A stretch of DNA of 37,286 nucleotides from contig JALCBR010000015.1 of NCBI GenBank assembly GCA_028066245.1, positions 1 to 37,286 of the forward strand. Direction: 5' to 3'. The DNA comes from Pirellulales bacterium. Its GTDB lineage: Bacteria; Planctomycetota; Planctomycetia; Pirellulales; S012-138. The position numbers and the translations under genes are program-made. The first letter of the stretch is position 1; each line of letters opens with the position of its first letter. The notes under the pieces are model-generated. The model made no database searches. It worked only from the letters and a program-made list of their open reading frames with translations, and was not told the DNA's origin. Below are positions 8,822 to 17,100 of the stretch, piece by piece.

Positions 8822-9304
8822 ATGCCCCATCAGATTCGCCTCCGCGGTCCTTGGAATGTCCGCGATGGCGCAGAGCTTGCGTCCGATCACACACCGCAAC
8901 GGATGACAATGCCCTGCCGCGTCTCTGACGTGCGGCGAGCTTTTCCGCGCGTCGGCAGTTTGATTTTTGAACGGCGTTTCCAATCACCCACTGGCTTGAG
9001 CCCCCGCTCTCAGGTCGATTTGGTTTTGAGCGGACTCAGCGGGGCGGCAGATGCCCTGCGGCTTGAGCCGGCATCGATCACGCTGAATGAGACTCTGCTT
9101 GTTCAGCCGAAAGAACACGAACCCGACTCGGGGCGAGATGCCAACCGGTTCGGTTGTCCGGTGCTGCCGCTATTGCAGCCATCGAACACGTTGGCCGTGC
9201 GTTTTGATGTGGTGGATGTCGAGAAGCTTGATGCCGGCACTGTTGCCGATCAAACGGAAGCCAACCCAGAGATCTTCGACGTGTGGCTGGAGATCACGGA
9301 CTGA
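8822..9304 (+). CDS. Hypothetical protein, probable beta-rich domain
   Basis: A 160-residue protein I cannot assign to a named family. It opens MPHQIRLRGPW and has alternating hydrophobic strands, for example QVDLVLSGL and EPASITLNETLLV, followed by NTLAVRFDVVDVEKLD. The pattern suggests a beta-sandwich like the non-catalytic domains of glycoside hydrolases, but that is only an impression. The frame extends to a TTG at 8810; ATG 8822 is preferred. It starts 42 bases after the pseudopilin gene on the same strand, so co-transcription is likely. No signal peptide is seen. Confidence 0.6.
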   Translation: MPHQIRLRGPWNVRDGAELASDHTPQRMTMPCRVSDVRRAFPRVGSLIFERRFQSPTGLSPRSQVDLVLSGLSGAADALRLEPASITLNETLLVQPKEHEPDSGRDANRFGCPVLPLLQPSNTLAVRFDVVDVEKLDAGTVADQTEANPEIFDVWLEITD

Positions 9305-9327
9305 TTTCGCACACCCACAGCCACGAG

Positions 9328-9870
9328 TCAGAGATCCCGTGGATGTTGAATGATCTTCGCTTGGATGGCGGCCAGCAGCCCTGGGACATCATCAGTTCCC
9401 AATCGAATGGTGCTGCCGTTGAGCATCTGCAGGGTGACGCAATCTCGTCCGGCAATGTTCAACGTCCAGCCGCGGAAGGGAATCCAATGATACCCAAGCC
9501 CATCGATCAATGCTGTTTGGCCGGCTTCCGCGGACGATATTTGTTCAAACGCGATTCGCCTGCGGAACAGCCGCCAGGGACCAAAGCAGACTAGTAGGTG
9601 ACTGCCCTGGTCTTGAATTGTCAACGTGCGAAACGTCAGCGACACCAGGACGAGGATCCCCCCGACGATGAACATCACAAGTTGTTCCATGAAGCGGTCG
9701 TTGGGGAGAAACCAAATCGCGATCAACAAGAAGATGGCGATGATCTCCATCAGCACATGAATCCATCCCCGTTGTGTGTGTGCGTACGGCTCGGAAGGCG
9801 TTTCGCTCTCGGCGAGGTTAGCGTCAGCGTCGTTCACGGTGTGGGATCGCGTGGCGTCTCTGGGAAGCAA
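9328..9870 (-). CDS. Small membrane protein with PH-like tail
   Basis: A hypothetical protein of up to 180 residues. A polar N-terminal stretch of about 38 residues is followed by two hydrophobic segments (about 38-56 and 62-81) that look like a membrane hairpin. The soluble tail contains RTLTIQDQGSHLLVCFGPWRLFRRRIAF, here split as RTLTIQDQGSHLLV and CFGPWRLFRRRIAF, a strand pattern reminiscent of bacterial PH-like domains (residues about 85-175). The start is uncertain: the longest frame begins with TTG at 9870, while a GTG at 9837 or an ATG just before the first membrane segment are possible. It converges on the gene ending at 9304. Function is unknown. Confidence 0.6.
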   Translation of the reverse strand: MLPRDATRSHTVNDADANLAESETPSEPYAHTQRGWIHVLMEIIAIFLLIAIWFLPNDRFMEQLVMFIVGGILVLVSLTFRTLTIQDQGSHLLVCFGPWRLFRRRIAFEQISSAEAGQTALIDGLGYHWIPFRGWTLNIAGRDCVTLQMLNGSTIRLGTDDVPGLLAAIQAKIIQHPRDL

Positions 9871-9967
9871 TCACTTGTTCGTCAGCGATCATACTCCTCC
9901 CATGCCGATACGCCTACGCGCTGGCCGGCGGAAATGGCTGTGCTGTCATTTCTCGTCCAGCGAAACG

Positions 9968-10276
9968 CTACAGGTGCATCGGCAAGAAACGCTCGCTGGC
10001 ATTCTGCGGAAGGGCCGGTGGATCACGCCAGGGAATTTCCTCCCCGGCGGAAAGATGGGCGCTGATTCGCTCTTTGAAAGCAGCCACAATCTGTCGCAGT
10101 GCGGACCGCTCATTTTCTGCCGTGACCATGATGCCTGCCAGGTTAGCCACTTCCGCGCGCAACCGCCCATCATCCTGAGGGGCAAGATATACATGGCAAC
10201 TGAACGTTGGCGGGGGCGGACTGGTCTGCGGCAGGTTTAGCGGATTGGATGCCGAGGGATTCTCATCCGTTGTCAT
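9968..10276 (-). CDS. HicB-like small protein
   Basis: A 102-residue protein. After a proline-rich leader (about 1-25), residues 26-75 follow the HicB-like/UPF0150 plan: a strand CHVYLAPQDDGRLRAEV, then ANLAGIMVTAENERSAL and a helix RQIVAAFKERISAHL. In HicAB systems this fold is the antitoxin that blocks the HicA RNase, but no hicA-like gene is adjacent, and orphan HicB-fold proteins are common. The ATG at 10276 is preferred over a longer frame reaching 10363, because the extra residues have no family character. Role unknown; DNA binding or toxin neutralisation would be inference. Confidence 0.6.
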   Translation of the reverse strand: MTTDENPSASNPLNLPQTSPPPPTFSCHVYLAPQDDGRLRAEVANLAGIMVTAENERSALRQIVAAFKERISAHLSAGEEIPWRDPPALPQNASERFLPMHL

Positions 10277-10404
10277 GGTGATTTTCCCTTCGCATCGCTG
10301 TCTACAATCGCTTGTTAGGCGGCGCCCCGTGAGGCTCAATCTGCGCCAAGCATCTCTCGGCACGAGTCACCAGACATAATGAGCAGGCGATTCCACGCCA
10401 GCGG

Positions 10405-11760
10405 CTATTGTTCGACAGCCAAGCTCGCGCAGACGATCTCTTTATCATTCCGGGCAAAGATGCAGCGATTGGCGAAGGCTGGATGCGACCAAACCACGCC
10501 GCCTCGACGCCGGAGTTGATCCATTGTCGGGTCGATCAGGTGGGCACGATCGATTTCTTTGTATCCCTGCGGTGACAGCTCGGCGATGATCAGATCGCCG
10601 CGCTCCGTCAGCATCCACGTTTGGTTTCCATGCTGGACGAAATGAATTGTGGACCAGCGACCAGGCCGCTTGTCATCAGCCATCTGGAACGGCTTATTTG
10701 TCGACCAGACGCGATCTCCTGTGGCAGCTTCCAGGCAGCGCAGTTCTCCGTAGCTATCAGCACCATAGACATGATCACCCAGGAAGACCGGTGTGGAGAT
10801 GATGGAATGCAAGGCATCTGTCCGCTGCTCATTGGGGCCCGCTCTCCGCCACATGTCCTCCGCAGCTGGAGCATCTGCGGAAAGCCGCAACATGAAGGCG
10901 CCATCATAGAAAGACGTGAGAAACATCCGATTGTTGTCGATGATCGGCGTGGCGATGTTGATCACCATCTGCCGGGGTTTGAATTCCTGGCTCCAAAGCG
11001 TGGTTCCGTTCTCCGGGTTCAAGCCGACGATTCCGCCGCCTGTCCAGCAGATCAGCACGTTTTGGTCGCCCTGCTTGTGAATGATCGGCGAAGAATACGA
11101 AGCTTCGTGGTCCAAGGCTTGCCATTTTTCCTCGCCGGTTTTTTTATCGAAGGCGACAAGGCATACATCTTCGCCGCCGATCTGGACAATCACGAGATCT
11201 CCATAAACAAGGGGACTCGCGGCAATTCCCCAGATCGGCATGCGGATACTGTAAGCGGCATTGAGATCATGACTCCACAGCACGTCTCCGTTTGCCGCAT
11301 CCAGGCAATGGAAGTGCCCCATGGTCCCCAACGCGAACGCACGTCCATCATCGATAGTGACCGATGCGCGCGGTCCGGCCGTATAGCCAACACGCTCGTA
11401 TTCGCACGCGTAGTCAAGCTTCCAAAGTTCCTCGCCCGTCTCAGCATTCAAGCACAAGACGCGCTCCCGCTGCTGGGGTTCAGCCAGGCGATCCATGACA
11501 TACACACGACCGTCAGAGACTGTTGGTCCGCTGTACCCGCTGCTAATAGGCGTCCGCCATTTGGGAACAAGCTTGTCTGTGTTGAAGCTGCTGACGATGC
11601 CATCTTCTCGCCAGAAACCATCACGGTTTGTTCCACGCCATTGCGGCCAATCTTCGGCGGTCACCGCTTGTGCGAGACACAGGATGACACCAATGGCCAG
11701 GAAGAAAACTCGGCCAACTTGGTGATATGGGGATTTACCAGTCCGAAAATGATTCCGCAT
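10405..11760 (-). CDS. Exported PQQ-like beta-propeller protein
   Basis: A 451-residue protein with a signal peptide (about 1-36, ending QAVTA|ED) followed by DWPQWRGTNRDGFW, an opening common in planctomycete PQQ/WD40-like proteins. The rest is a beta-propeller of repeated blades such as VLCLNAETGEELWKLDY, HCLDAANGDVLWSHDL and VGLNPENGTTLWSQEF, the pattern shared with PQQ-dependent dehydrogenases and BamB. The catalytic residues of a quinoprotein dehydrogenase are not evident, so binding or scaffolding in the periplasm is more likely than redox catalysis. ATG 11760 is chosen over a longer frame because it starts the signal peptide and GGAGG lies about eight bases upstream. A TACAAT (11794-11799, minus strand) could be its -10 element. 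Confidence 0.88.
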   Translation of the reverse strand: MRNHFRTGKSPYHQVGRVFFLAIGVILCLAQAVTAEDWPQWRGTNRDGFWREDGIVSSFNTDKLVPKWRTPISSGYSGPTVSDGRVYVMDRLAEPQQRERVLCLNAETGEELWKLDYACEYERVGYTAGPRASVTIDDGRAFALGTMGHFHCLDAANGDVLWSHDLNAAYSIRMPIWGIAASPLVYGDLVIVQIGGEDVCLVAFDKKTGEEKWQALDHEASYSSPIIHKQGDQNVLICWTGGGIVGLNPENGTTLWSQEFKPRQMVINIATPIIDNNRMFLTSFYDGAFMLRLSADAPAAEDMWRRAGPNEQRTDALHSIISTPVFLGDHVYGADSYGELRCLEAATGDRVWSTNKPFQMADDKRPGRWSTIHFVQHGNQTWMLTERGDLIIAELSPQGYKEIDRAHLIDPTMDQLRRRGGVVWSHPAFANRCIFARNDKEIVCASLAVEQ

Positions 11761-11866
11761 TTGCGCGCCTCCAGAGGAAGTAGGGTTGCGCATATTGTAC
11801 ACGCGGAACCGGCGTCTGCACGGAGGTGCGCGGTGCGGAAAGTGAGATCGCTCACCATCCCCAAGA

Positions 11867-12541
11867 TCAAGCGTCCTGGTGGACGAAGCACTCTTCATCC
11901 AGGCATTTTCGCATTCGCCCGGATGCCTGTTGGTCAATGTATTCGCAGCCAATCAGGTGGAGCGCGGCAGGCACGTTTTCGATGAGCCAACACACTCGAA
12001 GCATGGAGGTCTGCGATCCATTGGGTGTCTCGACCACGAGCTGGATTTTGCGGCCCAACTGTTCAATCTCGGCAACTTCCAGGCAAACTCCGCCGTAGGA
12101 ATAGTCAACGATGGTTGCTGGCAGTAAGTCCTGTTTTGATTCGTGGCGAACGTTGGCGGCCGCCTGTGTGGGCGTTCTTCCCGATCCGCGGCGATCGATG
12201 TACTGCATGTCGGCCAGGGCATCGAGGAGTTGCTCTGGCAATTCGGGAGAGAATGCACAGCCGAGAATCCACTCCCCGTCGAACAACGGTCGAGCCCAGG
12301 CAACACGCGCGTCCACGAAGGTCTCAAATTCCAACTCGCGGAAGGCAATCTTCATGCAGAGATTGCTTTCTAGTCGAAGCGTCTGCCTGGTGAGTAAGCG
12401 GGCACCGCCGAAAGAAATCTGCTTCAGTCGAGCCGGAATGGGCGCAGCTTCTTCACCATCTTGCGTTGGCTGAAGGAAAACATTGATTCCCTCATCTCGC
12501 AAGATTTCGTAGCGCGGCGATCTTGAACGCCATTGCGTCAT
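11867..12541 (-). CDS. PilZ-like protein with two tandem domains
   Basis: A 224-residue cytoplasmic protein with two similar halves. The first (about 8-110) contains RSPRYE and, later, LKQISFGGARLL; the second (about 120-215) contains IVDYSYGGVCLEV. These match the D/NxSxxG part of the PilZ cyclic-di-GMP-binding signature, and each is followed by a strand pattern ending in CxF or CEY (LGCAFS, IGCEYID). The arginine motif that completes nucleotide binding is only weakly visible in half one (RSPR) and not clear in half two, so one or both halves may not bind cyclic-di-GMP. It lies upstream of the PQQ-repeat gene on the same strand, 106 bases apart. Confidence 0.72.
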   Translation of the reverse strand: MTQWRSRSPRYEILRDEGINVFLQPTQDGEEAAPIPARLKQISFGGARLLTRQTLRLESNLCMKIAFRELEFETFVDARVAWARPLFDGEWILGCAFSPELPEQLLDALADMQYIDRRGSGRTPTQAAANVRHESKQDLLPATIVDYSYGGVCLEVAEIEQLGRKIQLVVETPNGSQTSMLRVCWLIENVPAALHLIGCEYIDQQASGRMRKCLDEECFVHQDA

Positions 12542-12907
12542 AACTCACTCGGCGATTTTGCTTCAGGCCATGCCCCTGAGGCCGATTGCAGTTAATCAAC
12601 AGTGTGAAAAGTTGTGTTTGGGGCGCGTATGTACTGCGCCGACACCTGTCCAGCCGCGCGATGTTCGTCAAAGTCAATGGTGCATGCAAATCGTAGCTCG
12701 CAATACACGCCTGTACCGGCAAATCGAGAATTCGTCTGCGAATCACTCACTTGCTGGGCAGGGTTGGACTTCCTAGAATGACCTTACGGAACGGAACTGC
12801 TTGCCAGTGAATGGATTACGTCAATTGCATGAGGCGGGCCCCCGGCTTTGGCACCCCAGGGTTGAAAAGACCTCTGCAACAACTTGCCCATTGCTCTTCA
12901 ACAGCCG
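12542..12907. other. Divergent intergenic region between the PilZ-like gene and dxr
   Basis: No gene is supported in these 366 bases. It contains the proposed dxr promoter (12751-12779) and a hairpin of GGCGC (12622-12626) with GCGCC (12636-12640). A TTG at 12884 is in frame with dxr but is unlikely to be the start. Confidence 0.5.
12751..12779 (+). promoter_or_regulatory. Sigma-70-type promoter of dxr-rseP
   Basis: TTGCTG (12751-12756), exactly 17 bases, then TAGAAT (12774-12779). This is one of the best promoter matches in the window and would give a leader of about 120 bases before the dxr ATG at 12908. Confidence 0.5.
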
Positions 12908-14071
12908 ATGGCAGCCGCAACATCCACGCCCATTGTTGTGCTCGGATCAACCGGCAGCATCGGGCGAAATGTCTTGGACGTCGTGTCGGCGTCGCCTGAA
13001 GACTTCACGATTGAAGCACTTTCGGCTCATTCTCAGGTCAAGCTGCTGGCCGAACAGGCCCGGCGGTTTCGTCCCCAACGGATTGTCGTCACGGATGAAG
13101 CGGCCGATCTCACACCGCTCAACGATCTGGCCGCTGAAATGGAAATCTTTCAGGGGGGTGACAACCTCTGTCGAATCGCATCCGGCGGAGAAGCCAAGGT
13201 TGTTGTCGCGGCCATTATGGGCTCCGCCGGGTTACGAGCCGCCCTGGCTGCACTTGAGGCTGGGAAGACGCTCGCACTGGCCAACAAAGAAACGCTTGTT
13301 GCCGCGGGCGGTCACGTGCTGCGACTGCTAGCTGAAGGCAATGGCAGCCTGATTCCTATTGATAGTGAACATAGCGCGATCTTTCAGGCGTTACAGGCGG
13401 GAAATCGCGAGGATGTGGTGCAGGTCATCCTCACTGCTAGTGGGGGGCCGTTTCGAGACCGCCCAGCAAGCCAAATGGCCCATGTGACCGTAGACGAGGC
13501 GCTCAATCACCCCAACTGGGACATGGGGACTAAGATCACCATCGACTCGGCAACGATGATGAATAAGGCTCTGGAAGTGATCGAAGCCCGTTGGCTGTTT
13601 GATCTGCGCCCTGATCAGATCGAGGTGGTGATTCACCCGCAATCGATCATTCATTCCATGGTGGAATTTGTGGACGGGTCGATTATGGCTCAAATGGGAG
13701 CGCCCGACATGCGAATTCCGATACAATACGCACTAACCTACCCCCGGCGGCAGCCCTGTCCGGGGGAAAAGCTAAGCTGGAAAGATTCCTGGGAATTGTC
13801 ATTCCAGCCGGCAGACCGCGAACGGTTTCCCGCTCTGGACCTGGGATTTCAGGTTGCCAGGGACGGTGGGACCGCTGGCGTCGTTCTGAACGCCGCCAAT
13901 GAGTGTGCGGTTGCCGCATTCTTAGCTGGAGAGATTTCCTTTATCGACATTGTCCCCGCATGCCGCGGGGTTCTCGAACAACACAACTATTGCCCGGAGC
14001 CCTCGCTGGACGAGTTGCTGGCGTTAGATGGATGGGCCCGACGGGAGGTAAGACGGTGGGTTTGCGAATAA
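12908..14071 (+). CDS. dxr: 1-deoxy-D-xylulose 5-phosphate reductoisomerase
   Basis: Dxr converts 1-deoxy-D-xylulose 5-phosphate to 2-C-methyl-D-erythritol 4-phosphate with NADPH, the committed step of the MEP isoprenoid pathway in the cytoplasm. The 387-residue length is typical. Motifs: NADPH-binding VLGSTGSIGRN near the N terminus, ALANKETLVAAG, the metal and substrate site PIDSEHSAIFQ, SGGPFRDR in the flexible loop, then NHPNWDMG with KITIDSATMMNKALE, VIHPQSIIHSMVEF and MGAPDMRIPIQYALTYP. ATG 12908 puts the nucleotide-binding strand at the usual distance from the start; an upstream in-frame TTG is not supported. The last 16 bases overlap the start of rseP, so the two are co-transcribed and probably translationally coupled. 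Confidence 0.97.
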   Translation: MAAATSTPIVVLGSTGSIGRNVLDVVSASPEDFTIEALSAHSQVKLLAEQARRFRPQRIVVTDEAADLTPLNDLAAEMEIFQGGDNLCRIASGGEAKVVVAAIMGSAGLRAALAALEAGKTLALANKETLVAAGGHVLRLLAEGNGSLIPIDSEHSAIFQALQAGNREDVVQVILTASGGPFRDRPASQMAHVTVDEALNHPNWDMGTKITIDSATMMNKALEVIEARWLFDLRPDQIEVVIHPQSIIHSMVEFVDGSIMAQMGAPDMRIPIQYALTYPRRQPCPGEKLSWKDSWELSFQPADRERFPALDLGFQVARDGGTAGVVLNAANECAVAAFLAGEISFIDIVPACRGVLEQHNYCPEPSLDELLALDGWARREVRRWVCE

Positions 14072-16167
14072 ATCGTTGGTTGAATCGCCACCCTGTGCTG
14101 TGCGTTTCGTTGCTGGCCATTCCGGTGTTGGCAGCTAGCGGCGGGTTCCTCGCGTCAGTCTGGGTTTGGACCCAGGTTGTACTAGCCCTTTGCTTGGTGA
14201 TCTTCGTCCATGAACTTGGCCACTTTATGGTTGCCAAGTGGTGTGGGGTGCAATGCGACAAGTTTTACATTGGTTTTGACATCTATGGACTGAAGCTGTT
14301 CTCCAAGAAATGGGGCGAGACAGAATACGGAATCGGCCTTTTGCCATTGGGCGGATACGTCAAGATGCTCGGCCAGGAGGACAACCCGGCTAAAATCACG
14401 GAAGAAATCGAGCGTGCCAAAGCTACGGGCGAAGAATACAAGGTTGATCCGCGCAGTTATTTGGCCAAGAGCGTGCCGCAGCGAATGGCGATTATCTCCG
14501 CCGGCGTGATCATGAATGTGATTTTCGCTTGGGTCGTGTCGAGCATTGCCTATGGACTGGGCGTGAAATACACGCCGGGAGACATCGGCGGAATCAGTGC
14601 TGGCGGCGCCGCGTGGCAAGTGGGGATTGAACCTGGCGATAAGGCGCTCACCATCGCCGATGTTGACAACCCTGATTTCAAAGATTTGCGAATTGCCGCT
14701 ACGTTTGACAATGAAGGCGGAGTTCCGCTGATCGTCAAACGCGATGGCGAAACAAAAGAGTTTCAGATTGATCCATCGAAGGGATCGGATGGCCGTGGGA
14801 TTTTGGGGGTTGAACCCAACTACCGGTTGAAACTTCTCGACGAGAATTTCGTGCAGCCAGGAACGCCTGCGGCGGAAGCCACGCCGGCGTTCCGAGCTGG
14901 CGACCGTTTTGTGGCCATTGGAGCGGAGTCCGATTCCGTAACGCTGGAAACCTATCAAGACTGGAACCGGTTTCTTGTTGCACATCAGGATAAGAACCTG
15001 GTCTTTACCGTTGAGCGTGACGGCGACAATGGGAAAGCTCAACAGCTTGACATCACCGTCCGGCCTCGCCGCATGCGATCCGTTGGCGTCGTCATGACAA
15101 TGGGCAAGATTGTGGGGGTGAGGGCGAGTTCCGTTGCTGAGGGCGTTGGCCTGCAGGCAGGCGATATCTTGCGGTCAATCACGCCGGTTACCGATACAGC
15201 CGAGGCAAACTCTCCGGAGACCGTGCTGGATCCCATGCGGGTTCCCCAACAGACACGCCAGTGGGCTCACCAGGGCCGACCGGTCAATATCACGGTTGAG
15301 CGTGATGGCAACGAGGTTTCATTTGAGAATGTCGTGTTGACGCCTCCTGAATGGACAGAGCGCTCGCTCGATGAAAAGTCCACGGTCTCGGTTCCCGCAT
15401 TGGGGGTCGCCTACCGGGTTACGAATCGGATTAAGCGAGTCAACTCCGATGCTGCCGCGGAAAAAATTGAAGCCGGAGCGGAAGTTGTCGCTGTGACCAT
15501 TGTGCAACCCGATCTCGGAGAGAATGAAAAGGAACATGGCCTTGCCGATACTGAGGCAGAGTTTGATCTCACGGAAGACTACAGTTGGCCATATTTGATG
15601 GGGCACATGATGCAATATGCGCGTCCGGGCAGCTCAGTGAAGCTGCACGTTGTCTCGCCGGGGGCTGAGAAAGGGACAGAGCCGGCAATTGTCGAACTGC
15701 CAGCAGAAGAAGTGGATGATTGGACGATTGCCAACCGTGGCTTTTATCTGGAGCCCGTCATTGAGACGCAGTATGCGCAATCCTTCGTAGATGCATTGAG
15801 TTTGGGCCTCGCTGAGACAGGCGAATCACTGACCTTGATTTACCGGTTCTTGGGGAAGATCCCGGAACTATGGCGAGGCATGGGCGGGCCGATCACGATC
15901 GTCCGCATCGCCGGCAGCTCTGCGGAGCGTGGATTGCCGGAGTTGTTGATCTTCATTGCTATGCTCAGCGCCAACCTCGCTGTGATCAACTTCCTACCCA
16001 TCCCAGTACTTGATGGCGGCCACTTTGTTTTCCTCACGCTGGAAGGTATCCGTGGCAAGCCGGTCAGCGAACGCGTCTTTCTGATGTTCACCTATCTTGG
16101 GTTCTTGTTCCTGCTGGCAATCATGGTGTTCACGATCGGATTGGATATCACCCGCCTGGCGTCTTAG
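14056..16167 (+). CDS. rseP: Site-2 zinc metalloprotease RseP, enlarged
   Basis: An inner-membrane site-2 protease that cuts transmembrane segments, classically anti-sigma factors. The active-site HELGH (His52, Glu53, His56) lies in the second hydrophobic segment, and the C-terminal NFLPIPVLDGGHF supplies the third zinc ligand (Asp653). Between them are PDZ-like modules near 165-235, 255-335 and 350-450, and perhaps a further one. At 703 residues it is much longer than the usual 420-450, owing to the extended extracytoplasmic region. The start is GTG 14056: GGGAGGT (14043-14049) sits six bases upstream and the frame overlaps dxr by 16 bases. A longer frame to 13903 lies wholly inside dxr and lacks family character. 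Pairing with dxr is a widespread bacterial arrangement. Confidence 0.93.
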   Translation: MGLRINRWLNRHPVLCVSLLAIPVLAASGGFLASVWVWTQVVLALCLVIFVHELGHFMVAKWCGVQCDKFYIGFDIYGLKLFSKKWGETEYGIGLLPLGGYVKMLGQEDNPAKITEEIERAKATGEEYKVDPRSYLAKSVPQRMAIISAGVIMNVIFAWVVSSIAYGLGVKYTPGDIGGISAGGAAWQVGIEPGDKALTIADVDNPDFKDLRIAATFDNEGGVPLIVKRDGETKEFQIDPSKGSDGRGILGVEPNYRLKLLDENFVQPGTPAAEATPAFRAGDRFVAIGAESDSVTLETYQDWNRFLVAHQDKNLVFTVERDGDNGKAQQLDITVRPRRMRSVGVVMTMGKIVGVRASSVAEGVGLQAGDILRSITPVTDTAEANSPETVLDPMRVPQQTRQWAHQGRPVNITVERDGNEVSFENVVLTPPEWTERSLDEKSTVSVPALGVAYRVTNRIKRVNSDAAAEKIEAGAEVVAVTIVQPDLGENEKEHGLADTEAEFDLTEDYSWPYLMGHMMQYARPGSSVKLHVVSPGAEKGTEPAIVELPAEEVDDWTIANRGFYLEPVIETQYAQSFVDALSLGLAETGESLTLIYRFLGKIPELWRGMGGPITIVRIAGSSAERGLPELLIFIAMLSANLAVINFLPIPVLDGGHFVFLTLEGIRGKPVSERVFLMFTYLGFLFLLAIMVFTIGLDITRLAS

Positions 16168-16536
16168 CTTGGCAGGCTCGCTCCTGGCTCAGTCTCAGTC
16201 GGAGTTAGTCTCTGAATGCGCCTGGCCCAAGGTCTTCGCCATAGGTAGACACTTTTGGACCGGTTTCTGGCCACCTGGTGCTTTCGGAAACGCGTCCTGA
16301 AATCCCCTCCAATGGGTAGTTTTGACAAGAGTTCTAACAGGCGCGCCAAGAGGTGGTGCCACCAGGCGCGCCGACAGAGTGCCTGACGAGCGCGCCCAAC
16401 CGGTCGGATAGAAATTGGTGAAATTTGTCTACCAAAAACAGCTGTAAAAAACTTCGTTTCTGGGGTCGTGACGCCAAGATTTCAAATTGACGAGAGTGGC
16501 TATCGTCGCTCGCTACCTTTTTAACCCGCCCATTCT
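16168..16536. other. Intergenic region between convergent genes
   Basis: No gene is supported in these 369 bases, which lie between the 3' ends of rseP and the PH-domain gene. The notable content is the GC-rich stem-loop at 16340-16372. Confidence 0.5.
16340..16372. repeat. Very stable GC stem-loop made from two GGCGCGCC palindromes
   Basis: Two identical 10-base repeats CAGGCGCGCC (16338-16347 and 16363-16372) each contain the self-complementary GGCGCGCC, so they can pair with one another as an 8-bp stem. Inside, GGTG (16352-16355) pairs with CACC (16360-16363) around a 4-base loop. There is no T-run on either side. It could act as a transcript-end stabiliser or a bidirectional barrier between convergent genes; that role is inference. 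Confidence 0.45.
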
Positions 16537-17067
16537 CTAACCGGCTGCGGTCAGTTCCTTCTCGTGAGCTTCCAGTGCTTCTTGCACGCCCGTAAAGGCG
16601 ACGTGTGCCTTAAGGAGCGTATGACGGAATGATTCAGGATGCGGCACGCCAAGCAGCCGCAGGCATTCAACAGGGCCATGGTAGAGCACGAGATCTCCTG
16701 CGGGATACCATTCCTGTCCCGGCTGCACATTGATTTCGACGCGGTCAAATTGGTCTAATGCCACGCCAGCATCCTCAGCTTGGCGAGTCCCCTTTTGAAT
16801 TACAATCCGGCGATTGGTAAGCCGGTAGCGTTTCACGGCCCATGGCCTCAGGCTCCAAAAAAATAGCCCGAGCGCGGCGGGAATGCTAGCGAGGGCGACC
16901 AGGTTTCCCACAGAGAATGCGCCGCCGCCACCGGCCCGGCAGCCGCGACCAATCATCTGGCCGAGCTTGAACTCAGCGATAGATGGGCTGACCGTCATAA
17001 TCGTGACTTCGGCCGCCTCAGGCGGGGCGACTCCGGAGATCGCGGTGTTCGTCATAAAGTGAGCCAT
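16537..17067 (-). CDS. PH-domain (bPH2/DUF304-type) membrane protein
   Basis: A 176-residue protein with one or two hydrophobic segments (about 50-72) followed by a bacterial PH domain (about 78-155). The domain opens with KRYRLTNRRIVIQKG, the classic YxLTxxRI(V)xxxG opening of the family, and continues with VALDQFDRVEINVQPGQEWY and then GDLVLYHGPVECLRLLGV. Members are membrane-associated scaffolds with no known catalysis. The N-terminal 50 residues include a Gly-rich stretch. The ATG at 17067 is used; an ATG four codons inside is an alternative. It converges on rseP. Confidence 0.75.
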   Translation of the reverse strand: MAHFMTNTAISGVAPPEAAEVTIMTVSPSIAEFKLGQMIGRGCRAGGGGAFSVGNLVALASIPAALGLFFWSLRPWAVKRYRLTNRRIVIQKGTRQAEDAGVALDQFDRVEINVQPGQEWYPAGDLVLYHGPVECLRLLGVPHPESFRHTLLKAHVAFTGVQEALEAHEKELTAAG

Positions 17068-17100
17068 GCGAGAAGCCTAATCGATTCCCAACAGAGGACG

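Noticed and set aside
10621-11985. A 454-codon open frame on the plus strand opposite the PQQ-repeat gene
   Set aside because: It is antisense to a gene with clear blade repeats and signal peptide, and its translation is rich in Arg, His and Cys with no family signature. It is a by-product of codon bias.
16244-16433. GGTAGACA and TGTCTACC 8-base inverted repeat as ends of a small mobile element
   Set aside because: Only 8 bases match, there are no flanking direct repeats, and nothing inside resembles a transposase.
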